48,508 nt of DNA, from assembly GCA_030765605.1 (NCBI GenBank), contig JAVCCG010000069.1:1-48508 (forward strand), given 5' to 3'. The notes under the pieces are model-generated. The model made no database searches. It had not been told where the DNA came from and saw only the letters and a program-made list of their open reading frames with translations. Each line of letters begins with the position of its first letter. Position 1 is the stretch's first letter. Both the position numbers and the translations under genes were made by a program. Shown in pieces: positions 25,088-33,014 of this stretch. This DNA comes from Candidatus Alcyoniella australis (GTDB lineage Bacteria; Lernaellota; Lernaellaia; JAVCCG01; Alcyoniellaceae).

Positions 25088-26074
25088 TTAGCGCAGCCCC
25101 GTGGTCTCGGGCAGGCCGAGCATCAGGTTGGCGTTCTGCAGCGCCTGTCCGGCGGCCCCTTTGACTAGGTTGTCCAGGGTCGAAACGACCACGACCCGGC
25201 CGGTGCGCTCGTCCTCCTCGAACCCGCCGATGCAGACCTTGTTGGTGTTTACCGTGTCGTGCAGGGTCGGCAGCCGGTCGCTAAGAACTTTGACGAACGG
25301 CTCGTTGTGGTAGGTCTCGTTGACCAACTCCCTGACCTGCGCGGCGCTCATCTGCGGATCGGTCCAGAGGTGGGCCGTGCAAAGGATCCCGCGAAACGCG
25401 GGCAGCACGTGCGGGGTGAAGCTGATCTCGAGCCCGAGCTTCTCCGAAATCTCGTCCTGGTGGCGATGGTTGGCCAGCTTGTAGGCCAGGATATCGTCGC
25501 GCAGTTGTTCGGGGTCGTTGAACTGGCTGGGCTTGCGTCCCGCGCCGGAGTATCCGCTCTTGCAGTCGAACACCGCCTGGCTCAACACGCCCTCGCGCGC
25601 CAGGGGCAGCGCGATCATCAGTGAGGCGGTGACGTAGCAGCCGGGGTTGGCCAGCACCCGCGCGCCGGCCACCTCGCGCCGCGCCCACTCGGTTAGGCCG
25701 TAGACCGCCTGGCGCGCCGGATCGGCGTGCTGCATGCCGTAGACCTGTTCCCAGCGCATGCGGTTATCGAAACGATAGTCGGCCGAGACATCGACCACGC
25801 GCATCTTTCTAGGCAGCCGCGGCACGATCTTCATCGCCTGGCCGTTGGGCAGGCAGAGGAACATCAGGTCGACGTCCATTGCCGCGAGCTCGTCGGGCGT
25901 GGCCGGAATATAGACCTCGTCGCCCGGCCAGTCCGGGTAGAGATCGCTTACGCGTTTGCCCGCCTCCGAGCGTGCCACCAGCGGCCCCAGCTCGAGCTGC
26001 GGATGGGCTTTAATCAACTTAAGCAGGTCGTGACCCGAGAATCCCGATGCGCCGACGATCGCCACGCGCTTCAC
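25088..26074 (-). CDS. argC: N-acetyl-gamma-glutamyl-phosphate reductase
   Basis: 328 residues from GTG 26074, which overlaps the argD stop (GTGA). ArgC reduces N-acetylglutamyl phosphate to the semialdehyde with NADPH, the third step of arginine synthesis. Visible: NADP-binding 'VAIVGASGFSGHDLL' at 4-18, catalytic Cys146 in 'VLANPGCYVTAS', 'DCKSGYSGAGRKPSQF' and 'FTPHVLPAFRGI'. Length is normal. Last gene of the arg operon. The open frame extends ten codons upstream into argD, but the overlap start gives the standard N-terminus. Two intergenic repeats follow its stop. Confidence 0.96.
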   Translation of the reverse strand: MKRVAIVGASGFSGHDLLKLIKAHPQLELGPLVARSEAGKRVSDLYPDWPGDEVYIPATPDELAAMDVDLMFLCLPNGQAMKIVPRLPRKMRVVDVSADYRFDNRMRWEQVYGMQHADPARQAVYGLTEWARREVAGARVLANPGCYVTASLMIALPLAREGVLSQAVFDCKSGYSGAGRKPSQFNDPEQLRDDILAYKLANHRHQDEISEKLGLEISFTPHVLPAFRGILCTAHLWTDPQMSAAQVRELVNETYHNEPFVKVLSDRLPTLHDTVNTNKVCIGGFEEDERTGRVVVVSTLDNLVKGAAGQALQNANLMLGLPETTGLR

Positions 26075-27234
26075 AGCGAGCGCTCCAGCAGCTCCAGGCC
26101 GCAATCGATTTGCGCCGAGTCGATCACCAACGACGGCAGCATGCGCAGGGCGATCTTGGAGGTCGGCAAGACCAGCAGACCGTTGTCCAGAGCGCGGCGG
26201 GCCACGTCGGAGGGATCGTCGCGGAACACCAGCGCCTGCATCAGACCCTGGCCGCGCACTCCAACGATTCGCGGCGATTTGATCTTGTTCAACCCCGCGG
26301 CCAATCGCCGTCCCATGCGCGCGGCATTGGCCAACAGCCGCTCGGACCTGACCACGCCCAGGGTCGCCAGGGCCGCGCTGCAGGCCAGGTCGTTGCCGCC
26401 GAAAGTGCTGCCGTGGTCGCCGGGTTTGATCGCGGATGAAACCTTTTCGCTAACCAGGCAGGCGCCGATGGGCACGCCGTTGGCCAGGCCCTTGGCCATC
26501 GTCACCATGTCGGGGGCAAGCTTGTCGTGCTGATAGGCGAACCATTTGCCCGTGCGTCCCATGCCGGTCTGAATCTCGTCGACGATCAGCAGCGCACCGG
26601 CCTTGCGGCACAGTCGCTGCAATCCGGCGAGGAATCCCGGCGGCGCGGGCACTACGCCCGTCTCGCCCTGGATCGGCTCGACAATCACCGCCGCGATCTT
26701 GGGGCCGATCGCCTTGGCCGCGGCATCCAAATCGCCGAAGGGCACGTGGGAGAAGCCGGGTAACAGCGGTTTGAACGGATCGCGCAACGCCGCCTTGTGC
26801 GTGGCGCTCAGCGCTCCCAGGGAACGGCCGTGAAACGCTCCGCTGAACCCGACGAAGCGCGTGCGGCCCGTGGCGCGACGCGCGAACTTCAGCGCCGCCT
26901 CTATCGCCTCGGTTCCCGAGTTGCACAGGAACGTCCGCGGCAGGCCGGAAATTTTTTTAAGTTGCGCGGCCAGCTCGATCTGCGGCCGGGTGTAGTACAG
27001 GTTGGTGGCGTTGATCAGCCGCGACGCAGCGTGCTCCACGGCGCGAGTCACTTCGGGTCGGCCGTGGCCCACCAGACAGGTGGCGATGCCGCCGGCAAAG
27101 TCGAGCACCTCGCGGCCGTGCTCGTCAAAGAGCAGGCAGCCTTCGCCGCGCTCGAACAGCACCGGCCGCGGCCCGTAGGTCGGCACCAGCAGCGATTCGG
27201 CACGGCGCTTGAAGCTACTGTTCACGCTTTTCAT
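26071..27234 (-). CDS. argD: Acetylornithine aminotransferase
   Basis: 387 residues from ATG 27234, preceded by GGAGG; the frame is open upstream but overlaps argB. Class III PLP aminotransferase: 'FAGGIATCLVGHGRPEV', 'NSGTEAIEAALKFAR' (phosphate-binding), 'GAFHGRSLGALSAT', 'LLIVDEIQTGMGRTGKWFAY', and Schiff-base Lys248 in 'VTMAKGLANGVPIGA'. It transfers the amino group from glutamate to N-acetylglutamate semialdehyde. Members can also act in lysine synthesis (DapC). Overlaps argB by 20 bases and argC by four, so expression is tightly coupled. Confidence 0.95.
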   Translation of the reverse strand: MKSVNSSFKRRAESLLVPTYGPRPVLFERGEGCLLFDEHGREVLDFAGGIATCLVGHGRPEVTRAVEHAASRLINATNLYYTRPQIELAAQLKKISGLPRTFLCNSGTEAIEAALKFARRATGRTRFVGFSGAFHGRSLGALSATHKAALRDPFKPLLPGFSHVPFGDLDAAAKAIGPKIAAVIVEPIQGETGVVPAPPGFLAGLQRLCRKAGALLIVDEIQTGMGRTGKWFAYQHDKLAPDMVTMAKGLANGVPIGACLVSEKVSSAIKPGDHGSTFGGNDLACSAALATLGVVRSERLLANAARMGRRLAAGLNKIKSPRIVGVRGQGLMQALVFRDDPSDVARRALDNGLLVLPTSKIALRMLPSLVIDSAQIDCGLELLERSL

Positions 27235-28066
27235 CACCGACCTCCGTTCCAACTCCCTCGTGGGTGAAGATCTCGAGCAACAGCGCGTGCTCGATATTGC
27301 CGTCAATGAAATGCACTTTGCGCACTCCGGCACGCACAGCCTCTTCGGCGGCGCGCACCTTGGGGATCATCCCCTCGGTGATCTTGCCGCGGACGATCAG
27401 CTCCTCGATGTCGCCCACGTCCAGGTGGCTGATCAGCTCGCCGTCGACCAATACGCCCTCAACATCGGTGAGCAACGTCAGCTTTTCAGCCCCAAGCTGC
27501 ACGGCCACCGCCTGGGCCACCTCATCGGCGTTGATGTTGTAAATCTGGCCGTCGGGTCCGAGCCCCAGCGGGCTGATCACCGGCACCTGAGCGTCCTTGA
27601 TCAGCGCGCCGAGTACGTCCAGAGCCACGGACTCGACCTGTCCGACGAACCCCAACTCAGGTCGCAGCGGCTGGGCCATGATCACCGAAGTACGCACTGC
27701 GGCCAGCGGGATCGCCTGGCCACCGACGTCACGCAGTCCCTGAACCAGCTCGGCGTTGGTCTTACTAAAGGCTTGCTTAATTACCTTTAACGTCGGCTCG
27801 TCGGTCACACGCAGACCATCGATGAACCGCGGCTCGAGCTGGGCGTCCTTCATCATCCGCGAGGCGAGCTTGCCGCCGCCGTGCACCAGCACCGGGCGAA
27901 TGCCCACGCGCGAGAGCAACGCCACGTCTTCGAGCATCACCTGGCGGTTGCGCGGCTCGTCCAGCAGGCTGCCGCCGACCTTGATTACGAACACCGCGTT
28001 GCGCCAGCGCGTGATGTACGGCAGAGCCTCGGCCAGCGTGGCGGCCTTTCGTTTAATCTCTATCAC
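27215..28066 (-). CDS. argB: N-acetylglutamate kinase
   Basis: 283 residues, GTG start with AGGAG seven bases upstream. Amino-acid kinase fold: 'VFVIKVGGSLL' (Lys29, Gly31-Gly32), 'VLVHGGGK' at 59-66, 'DGLRVTDEPTLKV', 'NINADEVAQAVAVQLGAEKL' and 'LTDVEGV', then 'GKITEGMIPKVRAAEEAV', the C-terminal NAGK signature. It phosphorylates N-acetylglutamate and is the usual point of arginine feedback. The N-terminal helix (about residues 5-20, 'KRKAATLAEALPYITRWRN') is the type found in hexameric, arginine-inhibited NAGKs, so allosteric control is plausible but unproven. Confidence 0.96.
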   Translation of the reverse strand: MIEIKRKAATLAEALPYITRWRNAVFVIKVGGSLLDEPRNRQVMLEDVALLSRVGIRPVLVHGGGKLASRMMKDAQLEPRFIDGLRVTDEPTLKVIKQAFSKTNAELVQGLRDVGGQAIPLAAVRTSVIMAQPLRPELGFVGQVESVALDVLGALIKDAQVPVISPLGLGPDGQIYNINADEVAQAVAVQLGAEKLTLLTDVEGVLVDGELISHLDVGDIEELIVRGKITEGMIPKVRAAEEAVRAGVRKVHFIDGNIEHALLLEIFTHEGVGTEVGDEKREQ

Positions 28067-28085
28067 TTCGATTCTCCTAGGCTGA

Positions 28086-29267
28086 TCAGCTGTAGTAATC
28101 GGCGTTGCAACGCACGTAGCCCTCGGTCAGATCGCAGCCCCAGGCCCTGGCCGAGCTCTGGCCATCGTGCAGCTTCACTCGCAGTAATATTTCCTCGCCT
28201 GCGCAGGCGCGCTTGAAGCGCTCCTGGTCGAAGCTGCAGATCCGTCCATTGGCGTAGACGCGCACCGCTCCCCACCAGACCTCGGCCTGATCGAGATTCG
28301 CGCGCGCGCCGGACGAGCCCACGGCCGAGAGCACGCGGCCGGGGATCGGCATCAAGGCAAAGGCGCTCTTGACCAGGTTGCTGGCGACCACGCCGCGCGC
28401 GGCTTTGCGCGCGTCGTCCAGGCTGCGGCAACCCGAGACCTCGACGGTCATCAGCTTGGTCGAACCCTCGCCGTCCGCGGCGATGGCCCGGGCCATGCGC
28501 GCGCAGGCCGCAATCAGCCCGCGCTCGAACAGCTCGAGATCAACCGGCCCGGCCGTGCCGTTGGCCAGCAGGATCACGCTGTCCGAGGTCGAGGTGTCGT
28601 GGTCCACGCTGATCATGTTGAACGTCGAATCCACCGCGCGCCGCAGCATCGCGCTCAGCCCGCGAGCCGGCAATTGGGCATCGGTGGTCAGGAAACAGAA
28701 CATCGTGGCCATCTGGGGATGGATCATGCCTGCACCCTTGGCCGCCGCGCCGATGGTTGCTTTGCCCACCCGCAGCGAGAGGTGCTTGGGACGGGTGTCG
28801 GTGGTCATCAGCGCGCGCGCCAGGTGCAGCCCGGCCTCGCGTTTGTGGTCGAGCATGCCGCAGCCGCGGCGCATGCCGTCCAGAGCCTTTTGCAGCGGAT
28901 AGGGCACGCCGATCATCCCGGTCGAGGCCACCAACACCTGGCGGCCCGGGCAGCCCAACTCGGCCGCGGTGGCGGTCGCCAGCTCGTGCGCCGCGTGCAA
29001 CCCCTCGGGCCCGGTGGCCACGTTGGCGTTACCCGAGGTGGCGATGATCGCCCGCGCCCTGCCCGATCGCAGGTGCTCGCGGCAGACGACGACCGGCGCA
29101 CCGACCAGCTTATTGCTGGTGAATACTCCGGCAGCGCGCGCCGGCCGGTCGGATACCAGCAGCGCCAGGTCGTCCCCCTCAGGCTTGATTCCGCAGCCCA
29201 ATCCGCAGGCTGCGAAGCCTTGCGGATCGGTGACGCCGCCGCCTTCGTCGATCTTGATGCGGCTCAT
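28086..29267 (-). CDS. argJ: Glutamate N-acetyltransferase (ornithine acetyltransferase)
   Basis: 393 residues from ATG 29267, one base after the argH stop; longer readings into argH are not real. ArgJ recycles the acetyl group from N-acetylornithine to glutamate, and in bifunctional forms also uses acetyl-CoA. Self-cleavage site: Ala187-Thr188 in 'KGAGMIHPQMATMFCFLTTD', with Thr188 becoming the nucleophile. Other motifs: 'SGNANVATGPEG', 'STGMIGVPYP' and 'DHDTSTSDSVILLANG'. The common family wording at the cleavage site has Ala-Pro-Asn where this has His-Pro-Gln. No argA or argE is in the window, which suits the cyclic pathway. Confidence 0.95.
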   Translation of the reverse strand: MSRIKIDEGGGVTDPQGFAACGLGCGIKPEGDDLALLVSDRPARAAGVFTSNKLVGAPVVVCREHLRSGRARAIIATSGNANVATGPEGLHAAHELATATAAELGCPGRQVLVASTGMIGVPYPLQKALDGMRRGCGMLDHKREAGLHLARALMTTDTRPKHLSLRVGKATIGAAAKGAGMIHPQMATMFCFLTTDAQLPARGLSAMLRRAVDSTFNMISVDHDTSTSDSVILLANGTAGPVDLELFERGLIAACARMARAIAADGEGSTKLMTVEVSGCRSLDDARKAARGVVASNLVKSAFALMPIPGRVLSAVGSSGARANLDQAEVWWGAVRVYANGRICSFDQERFKRACAGEEILLRVKLHDGQSSARAWGCDLTEGYVRCNADYYS

Positions 29268-29268
29268 C

Positions 29269-30591
29269 TTAGACCTCGAAAGCATCGTTCGTGGTGCGCT
29301 CGATGCGCATGCGCAGCCTGCGCCATCCGCGGCGCAGTGCGGCAACGCGCTCGCGCAGCGCCTTGATCTCGGCCGTTTGCGGCTCCTCGATCTTACGGCC
29401 GTAGTCCTCGTCGGCGCCCTGCTGTGCTACCTGCTTGTAGGCCTCGCGGAACGGCACGCCGCGCGCGGCCAGTTCGGTGGCACGGTGGGCCTGCCAGACA
29501 TCGGGGGTCACGGCAGCGGCGCAGGCCTCGCGATCGACTTGGATCCCCTGGGCGATCAGCAGCGCGGCGGACAGCGCCTGGTCGATGCGCAGCAGTCCGT
29601 CGATCATCGGCGCCTTGGTGAACGCCATGTCGCGCTGGTAGCCCGAGGGCAAATGCGAGATCACGCCGGCGACCTCGGCGTAACGCGCGCCGAGCATCGC
29701 GGCCACGGGCCGCAGGCATTCGGCGATATCCGGGTTGCGCTTTTGCGGCATGATCGAGCTGCCGGTGGTCAGCTCCACGGGCAAACGCAGCAGCCCGAAC
29801 TCCTCGGAGGTGAACAGCACCACGTCAGCGCCGAAACGGCTGAGGGTCAGCGATACGCCGTGGGCTCCTGCCAGCGCCGAGAGTTCCGCGCGTCCGCGCG
29901 AGAGTTGGACCGCCGTGGGCACGACGCTGACCTCGGTAAAGCCTGCCTGTCTGGCCATACGCGGACGCGACAGCGGCAACGGCGAGCCGTAGCCCGCGGC
30001 GCTGCCCATCGGGCTGTGGTCCGCCTCGCGCTGGGCGTTGCGCAATCCCTCGCAGTCGTCGATCAGCCGCTCGGCGAACCCGGCGAACCACATCCCGGCG
30101 GTGCTGGGCATCGCGCGTCGCAGGTGGGTGAACCCGGGCATGATCCAGCTGCGCATTTTCTGCGCGCGCCCCAACATCGTCGTGGCCAGGGTCAACGTTG
30201 ACCACTCCAGGGTGCTCAGCGCGTCGATCAGAAACAGCCTGATCGCGGCGGAGACCTGGTCGTTGCGGCTGCGTCCGGCGTGGATCTTGCCGCCCAGCGC
30301 TCCCAGCGCCTTGGTCAGCGCGCTCTCGATCGCGGTGTGGCCGTCCTCGAGCTCGGGCGGCACGCGGAATTTGCCGTCCAGGGCGCGCTGCCTGATCTTG
30401 CCCAGCTCGCGACGCAGGGCCGCGGCCTCGTCTGCCTTGAGCACACCGATACGCTGCAGCTCGGCCGCGTGGGCGGCCGAGGCTACGCAGTCGTAGGGCA
30501 CCAGCAGCGGGTCGAGCTCGGGATCGCGGCCCGCGGCGAATTCAATCGCCAGCGGATCGCTGCTCGTTCCCTTTTCCCACAGCCTACTCAC
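29269..30591 (-). CDS. argH: Argininosuccinate lyase
   Basis: 440 residues from GTG 30591, which overlaps the argG stop (GTGA); the frame is open further upstream but that part is antisense-like sequence inside argG. Fumarase/aspartase superfamily: 'LWEKG' near the N-terminus, 'EDGHTAIESALTKALG', 'KIHAGRSRNDQVSAAIRLFL' and the signature 'GSSIMPQKRNPD' at 277-288 containing the catalytic serine loop. It splits argininosuccinate into arginine and fumarate, the last step. Somewhat shorter than E. coli ArgH but complete. Coupled to argG in front and argJ behind. Confidence 0.95.
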   Translation of the reverse strand: MSRLWEKGTSSDPLAIEFAAGRDPELDPLLVPYDCVASAAHAAELQRIGVLKADEAAALRRELGKIRQRALDGKFRVPPELEDGHTAIESALTKALGALGGKIHAGRSRNDQVSAAIRLFLIDALSTLEWSTLTLATTMLGRAQKMRSWIMPGFTHLRRAMPSTAGMWFAGFAERLIDDCEGLRNAQREADHSPMGSAAGYGSPLPLSRPRMARQAGFTEVSVVPTAVQLSRGRAELSALAGAHGVSLTLSRFGADVVLFTSEEFGLLRLPVELTTGSSIMPQKRNPDIAECLRPVAAMLGARYAEVAGVISHLPSGYQRDMAFTKAPMIDGLLRIDQALSAALLIAQGIQVDREACAAAVTPDVWQAHRATELAARGVPFREAYKQVAQQGADEDYGRKIEEPQTAEIKALRERVAALRRGWRRLRMRIERTTNDAFEV

Positions 30592-31823
30592 TTCCCGTCT
30601 CCGTCGTGATCGAGGCGCAACGCGTGCAGCCGCAGCCGTAGCGCGTTGAGCTTGATGAATCCGGCCGAGTCCTGCTGATCGAATCCGCCGACCACATCCA
30701 TACTCGCCATCTCCGAGTCGTAGAGGCTGACCGCGCTGCTGCGGCCCACGGGCGTGGCGTTGCCCTTGTACAGCGCCACGCGCACGCTGCCGCACACGTT
30801 GCACGCCGCGCGGTCGATCAGCGCCTGCAGGCACTCGCGTTCGGGCGAGAACCAGAAACCGTAGTAGATCATCTCGGAATAGCGCGGGATCAAGCTGTCG
30901 CGCAGGTGCAGCACCTCGCGGTCCATCGTGATCCCCTCCAGGTCGCGTCGCGCCTCGGCGATCACCGTGCCCGCCGGGGTCTCGTAAACCCCGCGGTTCT
31001 TCAGGCCGACGAAACGGTTCTCGACCATGTCCACGCGCCCCACGCCGTTGGCCCCGGCCAGCTTATCCAGCTCGATGAACAGCTCGACCGGATCGTCCCA
31101 GCTGCGGCCGTCGGCCGGCACGCTGAGCTTCACCGGATCGCCGTGATCGAACTCGATCTCGACGATCGTTTCCTGATCCGGCGCCAGGCGCGGGTCCACG
31201 CAGCGCTGAAACGTGTCGTCCTTGGGACGCGCGTCGGCGTCCTCCAGCGCACCGGATTCGAAGCTCAGGTGCAGCAGGTTCTCATCGGTGCTGTAGGGCT
31301 TGGAGCGCGAGACCGGAATCGGGATCCCATGGCGCTCGGAGTATTCGATCAACTCCTGTCTGCCGGCGAACTGCGCCAGGAACTCGGGTTCCTTCCACGG
31401 CGAGAGGATGCGCACGTCGGGCATCAGCGCCATGGCGCTCATCTCGAAACGCACCTGGTCGTTGCCTTTGCCGGTCGAGCCGTGTCCGAGCAACGTGGTT
31501 TCGAATTTACGGGCGATCGCCACCTGTCGCTGCGCGATCAGCGGCCGCGCCAGGGCCGTGCCCAACAGGTAGCGTCCCTCGTACAGCGCTCCGCCGCGGA
31601 ACGCCGGATAGACGTAGTCGCGCAGGAACGGCAATCGCAGATCCTCGATGATCACTTCGCGCGCGCCGATCGACAGCGCCTTGTCGCGCACGACCTGCGC
31701 ATCTTCGTGCTGGCCCAGTTCGGCCATATAGGCGATCACTTCGTAGCCCTTTTCGGCCAGCCAATGCACTATCACTGATGTATCCAGGCCGCCTGAATAG
31801 GCAAGCACTACTCGCTCGGACAT
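30588..31823 (-). CDS. argG: Argininosuccinate synthase
   Basis: 411 residues, ATG with AGGAGAG upstream. It joins citrulline and aspartate using ATP. The PP-loop 'AYSGGLDTS' is at 8-16; 'HGSTGKGNDQVRFE', 'YSTDENLLHLSFESGALED' and 'GRVDMVENRFVGLKNRGVYE' are standard. First gene of a six-gene arginine operon (argG-H-J-B-D-C). Citrulline must come from ornithine carbamoyltransferase, whose gene argF is not in the window. The C-terminal tail (HDGDGK) is short and ends in the argH overlap. Confidence 0.97.
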   Translation of the reverse strand: MSERVVLAYSGGLDTSVIVHWLAEKGYEVIAYMAELGQHEDAQVVRDKALSIGAREVIIEDLRLPFLRDYVYPAFRGGALYEGRYLLGTALARPLIAQRQVAIARKFETTLLGHGSTGKGNDQVRFEMSAMALMPDVRILSPWKEPEFLAQFAGRQELIEYSERHGIPIPVSRSKPYSTDENLLHLSFESGALEDADARPKDDTFQRCVDPRLAPDQETIVEIEFDHGDPVKLSVPADGRSWDDPVELFIELDKLAGANGVGRVDMVENRFVGLKNRGVYETPAGTVIAEARRDLEGITMDREVLHLRDSLIPRYSEMIYYGFWFSPERECLQALIDRAACNVCGSVRVALYKGNATPVGRSSAVSLYDSEMASMDVVGGFDQQDSAGFIKLNALRLRLHALRLDHDGDGK

Positions 31824-31852
31824 TTCCGGCTCTCCTCGTCTGCGGAAGATGT

Positions 31853-31881
31853 AACTTCCCGTTCACGCCGCAGCGCGTCAA
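31853..31881 (-). promoter_or_regulatory. Weak candidate promoter of the arginine operon
   Basis: Minus strand: TTGACG (31881-31876), a 17-base spacer and GAAGTT (31858-31853), a poor -10. The leader carries a strong ribosome-binding site. No ARG-box palindrome was recognised. Confidence 0.25.
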
Positions 31882-31909
31882 CGGGGCTATATTGGTAGCG
31901 CAGGGACGA

Positions 31910-32953
31910 TTAAAAGTCCAGAACCACCGGCAGCCGCAAAGTCTCGAGAACCAGCTGGGCGCAGATGCGCTGGCCGGTCTCGCCAGGGTGTCCCGGATCG
32001 ACGAACAGGCCCTCGTCGTCGTCGTTGAGAACGAAGTCGTACAGCGGCGCGACGTAGTGAAAGCCGTTGCTCTGCACGAACTCGATGGTTTCCGAGTCGC
32101 GCGGCGCGAAGTACGCTTCGAACTCCGCGCGTCCCGCGTCCGGGTGCTCGGCCAGCCAGCTTCGCCCGAACTCTACCTGATCCTGCTGCGGCGGATGCAC
32201 CCAGATCGAGACGAAGCCGTAGCGCTCGGACAGGTCTTTGATCGCGGCCAGGTCCGCGCGGTAATCGTCGCGGATCTCTTCAAGGTGCTCCGGGTTCGGT
32301 GGCAGCGTCGGGCCGCGCTGAGCAGGCTTGATCGCCCAGCGCAGCACGCGGTAGAGCCGGGAGTGCGAGAGCCCGTCGCGTAGGGTCAGCACCCCCCTGC
32401 CCAAGATCGAGCGCCGCAATCGGCGATAGCGAATGATGTCATCGCGGCCGTTAGGCCCCACGCGCCAGATCACCACGTCCGGGGTCCAGCGGTGCGCCAG
32501 CTCCTCGAAGAACAAAATCTGCTGATAGTTGTTGGTCCCCGGAATGCCGCCGTTGATTACCTCAAACGCGCCGGGCTTGATCTGATCGATCATCCGCTGC
32601 AGTTGCGCCGGGTAGGTCTGGTCCGCGCTCAGTCCCCAGCCGAAGGTCGTCGAGTCGCCCAGGCACAGGATGCGCTGCACGCCGGTGGGCTTGTCCTGCT
32701 TAAACTCCGGGCCGCGCGTGCCCTGGTAGTTGATGCGGTCCTCCTGCCCGGGGCATGGATTGGGCGCGCCGGGCCGCAGGCGGTAGCGCACATCATAGGT
32801 GTCGGTATACATCCGGTCCTCGGGGACCGTGCCCAAATCGAGCAACCGCAGCACTCCCTCGGCCGCAGAAAGCGCCAGCACTAAGGCGATCAGCGCAAAG
32901 ATCAGCGTCCTGGTCCGTGAACGTCGGGTGGGTTGTGCGCCGGGGTCGATCAT
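31910..32953 (-). CDS. Membrane-anchored SGNH/GDSL-like hydrolase
   Basis: 347 residues from ATG 32953; ATG 32962 is also in frame, but the promoter predicts a transcript starting near 32956. One N-terminal membrane helix (about 16-32) and an extracytoplasmic domain. SGNH features: nucleophile Ser101 in 'ILCLGDSTTFGWG', oxyanion region 'NGGIPGTNNYQQ', a block III-type 'RVGPNGRDD', and the terminal Asp319-x2-His322 in 'FVDPGHPGETGQ'. Proteins of this type de-acylate or acylate envelope polysaccharides. It sits behind a complete promoter and is monocistronic. Its substrate cannot be read from the context. Confidence 0.83.
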   Translation of the reverse strand: MIDPGAQPTRRSRTRTLIFALIALVLALSAAEGVLRLLDLGTVPEDRMYTDTYDVRYRLRPGAPNPCPGQEDRINYQGTRGPEFKQDKPTGVQRILCLGDSTTFGWGLSADQTYPAQLQRMIDQIKPGAFEVINGGIPGTNNYQQILFFEELAHRWTPDVVIWRVGPNGRDDIIRYRRLRRSILGRGVLTLRDGLSHSRLYRVLRWAIKPAQRGPTLPPNPEHLEEIRDDYRADLAAIKDLSERYGFVSIWVHPPQQDQVEFGRSWLAEHPDAGRAEFEAYFAPRDSETIEFVQSNGFHYVAPLYDFVLNDDDEGLFVDPGHPGETGQRICAQLVLETLRLPVVLDF

Positions 32954-32962
32954 CGAGTGCAT

Positions 32963-32990
32963 ACCTTACTCGATCGGCCCCGCAGGTCAA
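32963..32990 (-). promoter_or_regulatory. Promoter of the SGNH hydrolase gene, predicted leaderless
   Basis: Minus strand: TTGACC (32990-32985), a 16-base spacer and TAAGGT (32968-32963), then nine bases to ATG 32953. This decides the start: ATG 32962 directly abuts the -10 box and would lie upstream of the transcription start. Confidence 0.5.
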
Positions 32991-33014
32991 TTTCCGCGGC
33001 TGAGACCTCGCGGG

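Noticed and set aside
30592-30834. Long N-terminal extension of argH
   Set aside because: The extra 81 residues lie within argG and are Arg/Gly/Gln-rich; the GTGA overlap start gives the normal argininosuccinate lyase N-terminus.
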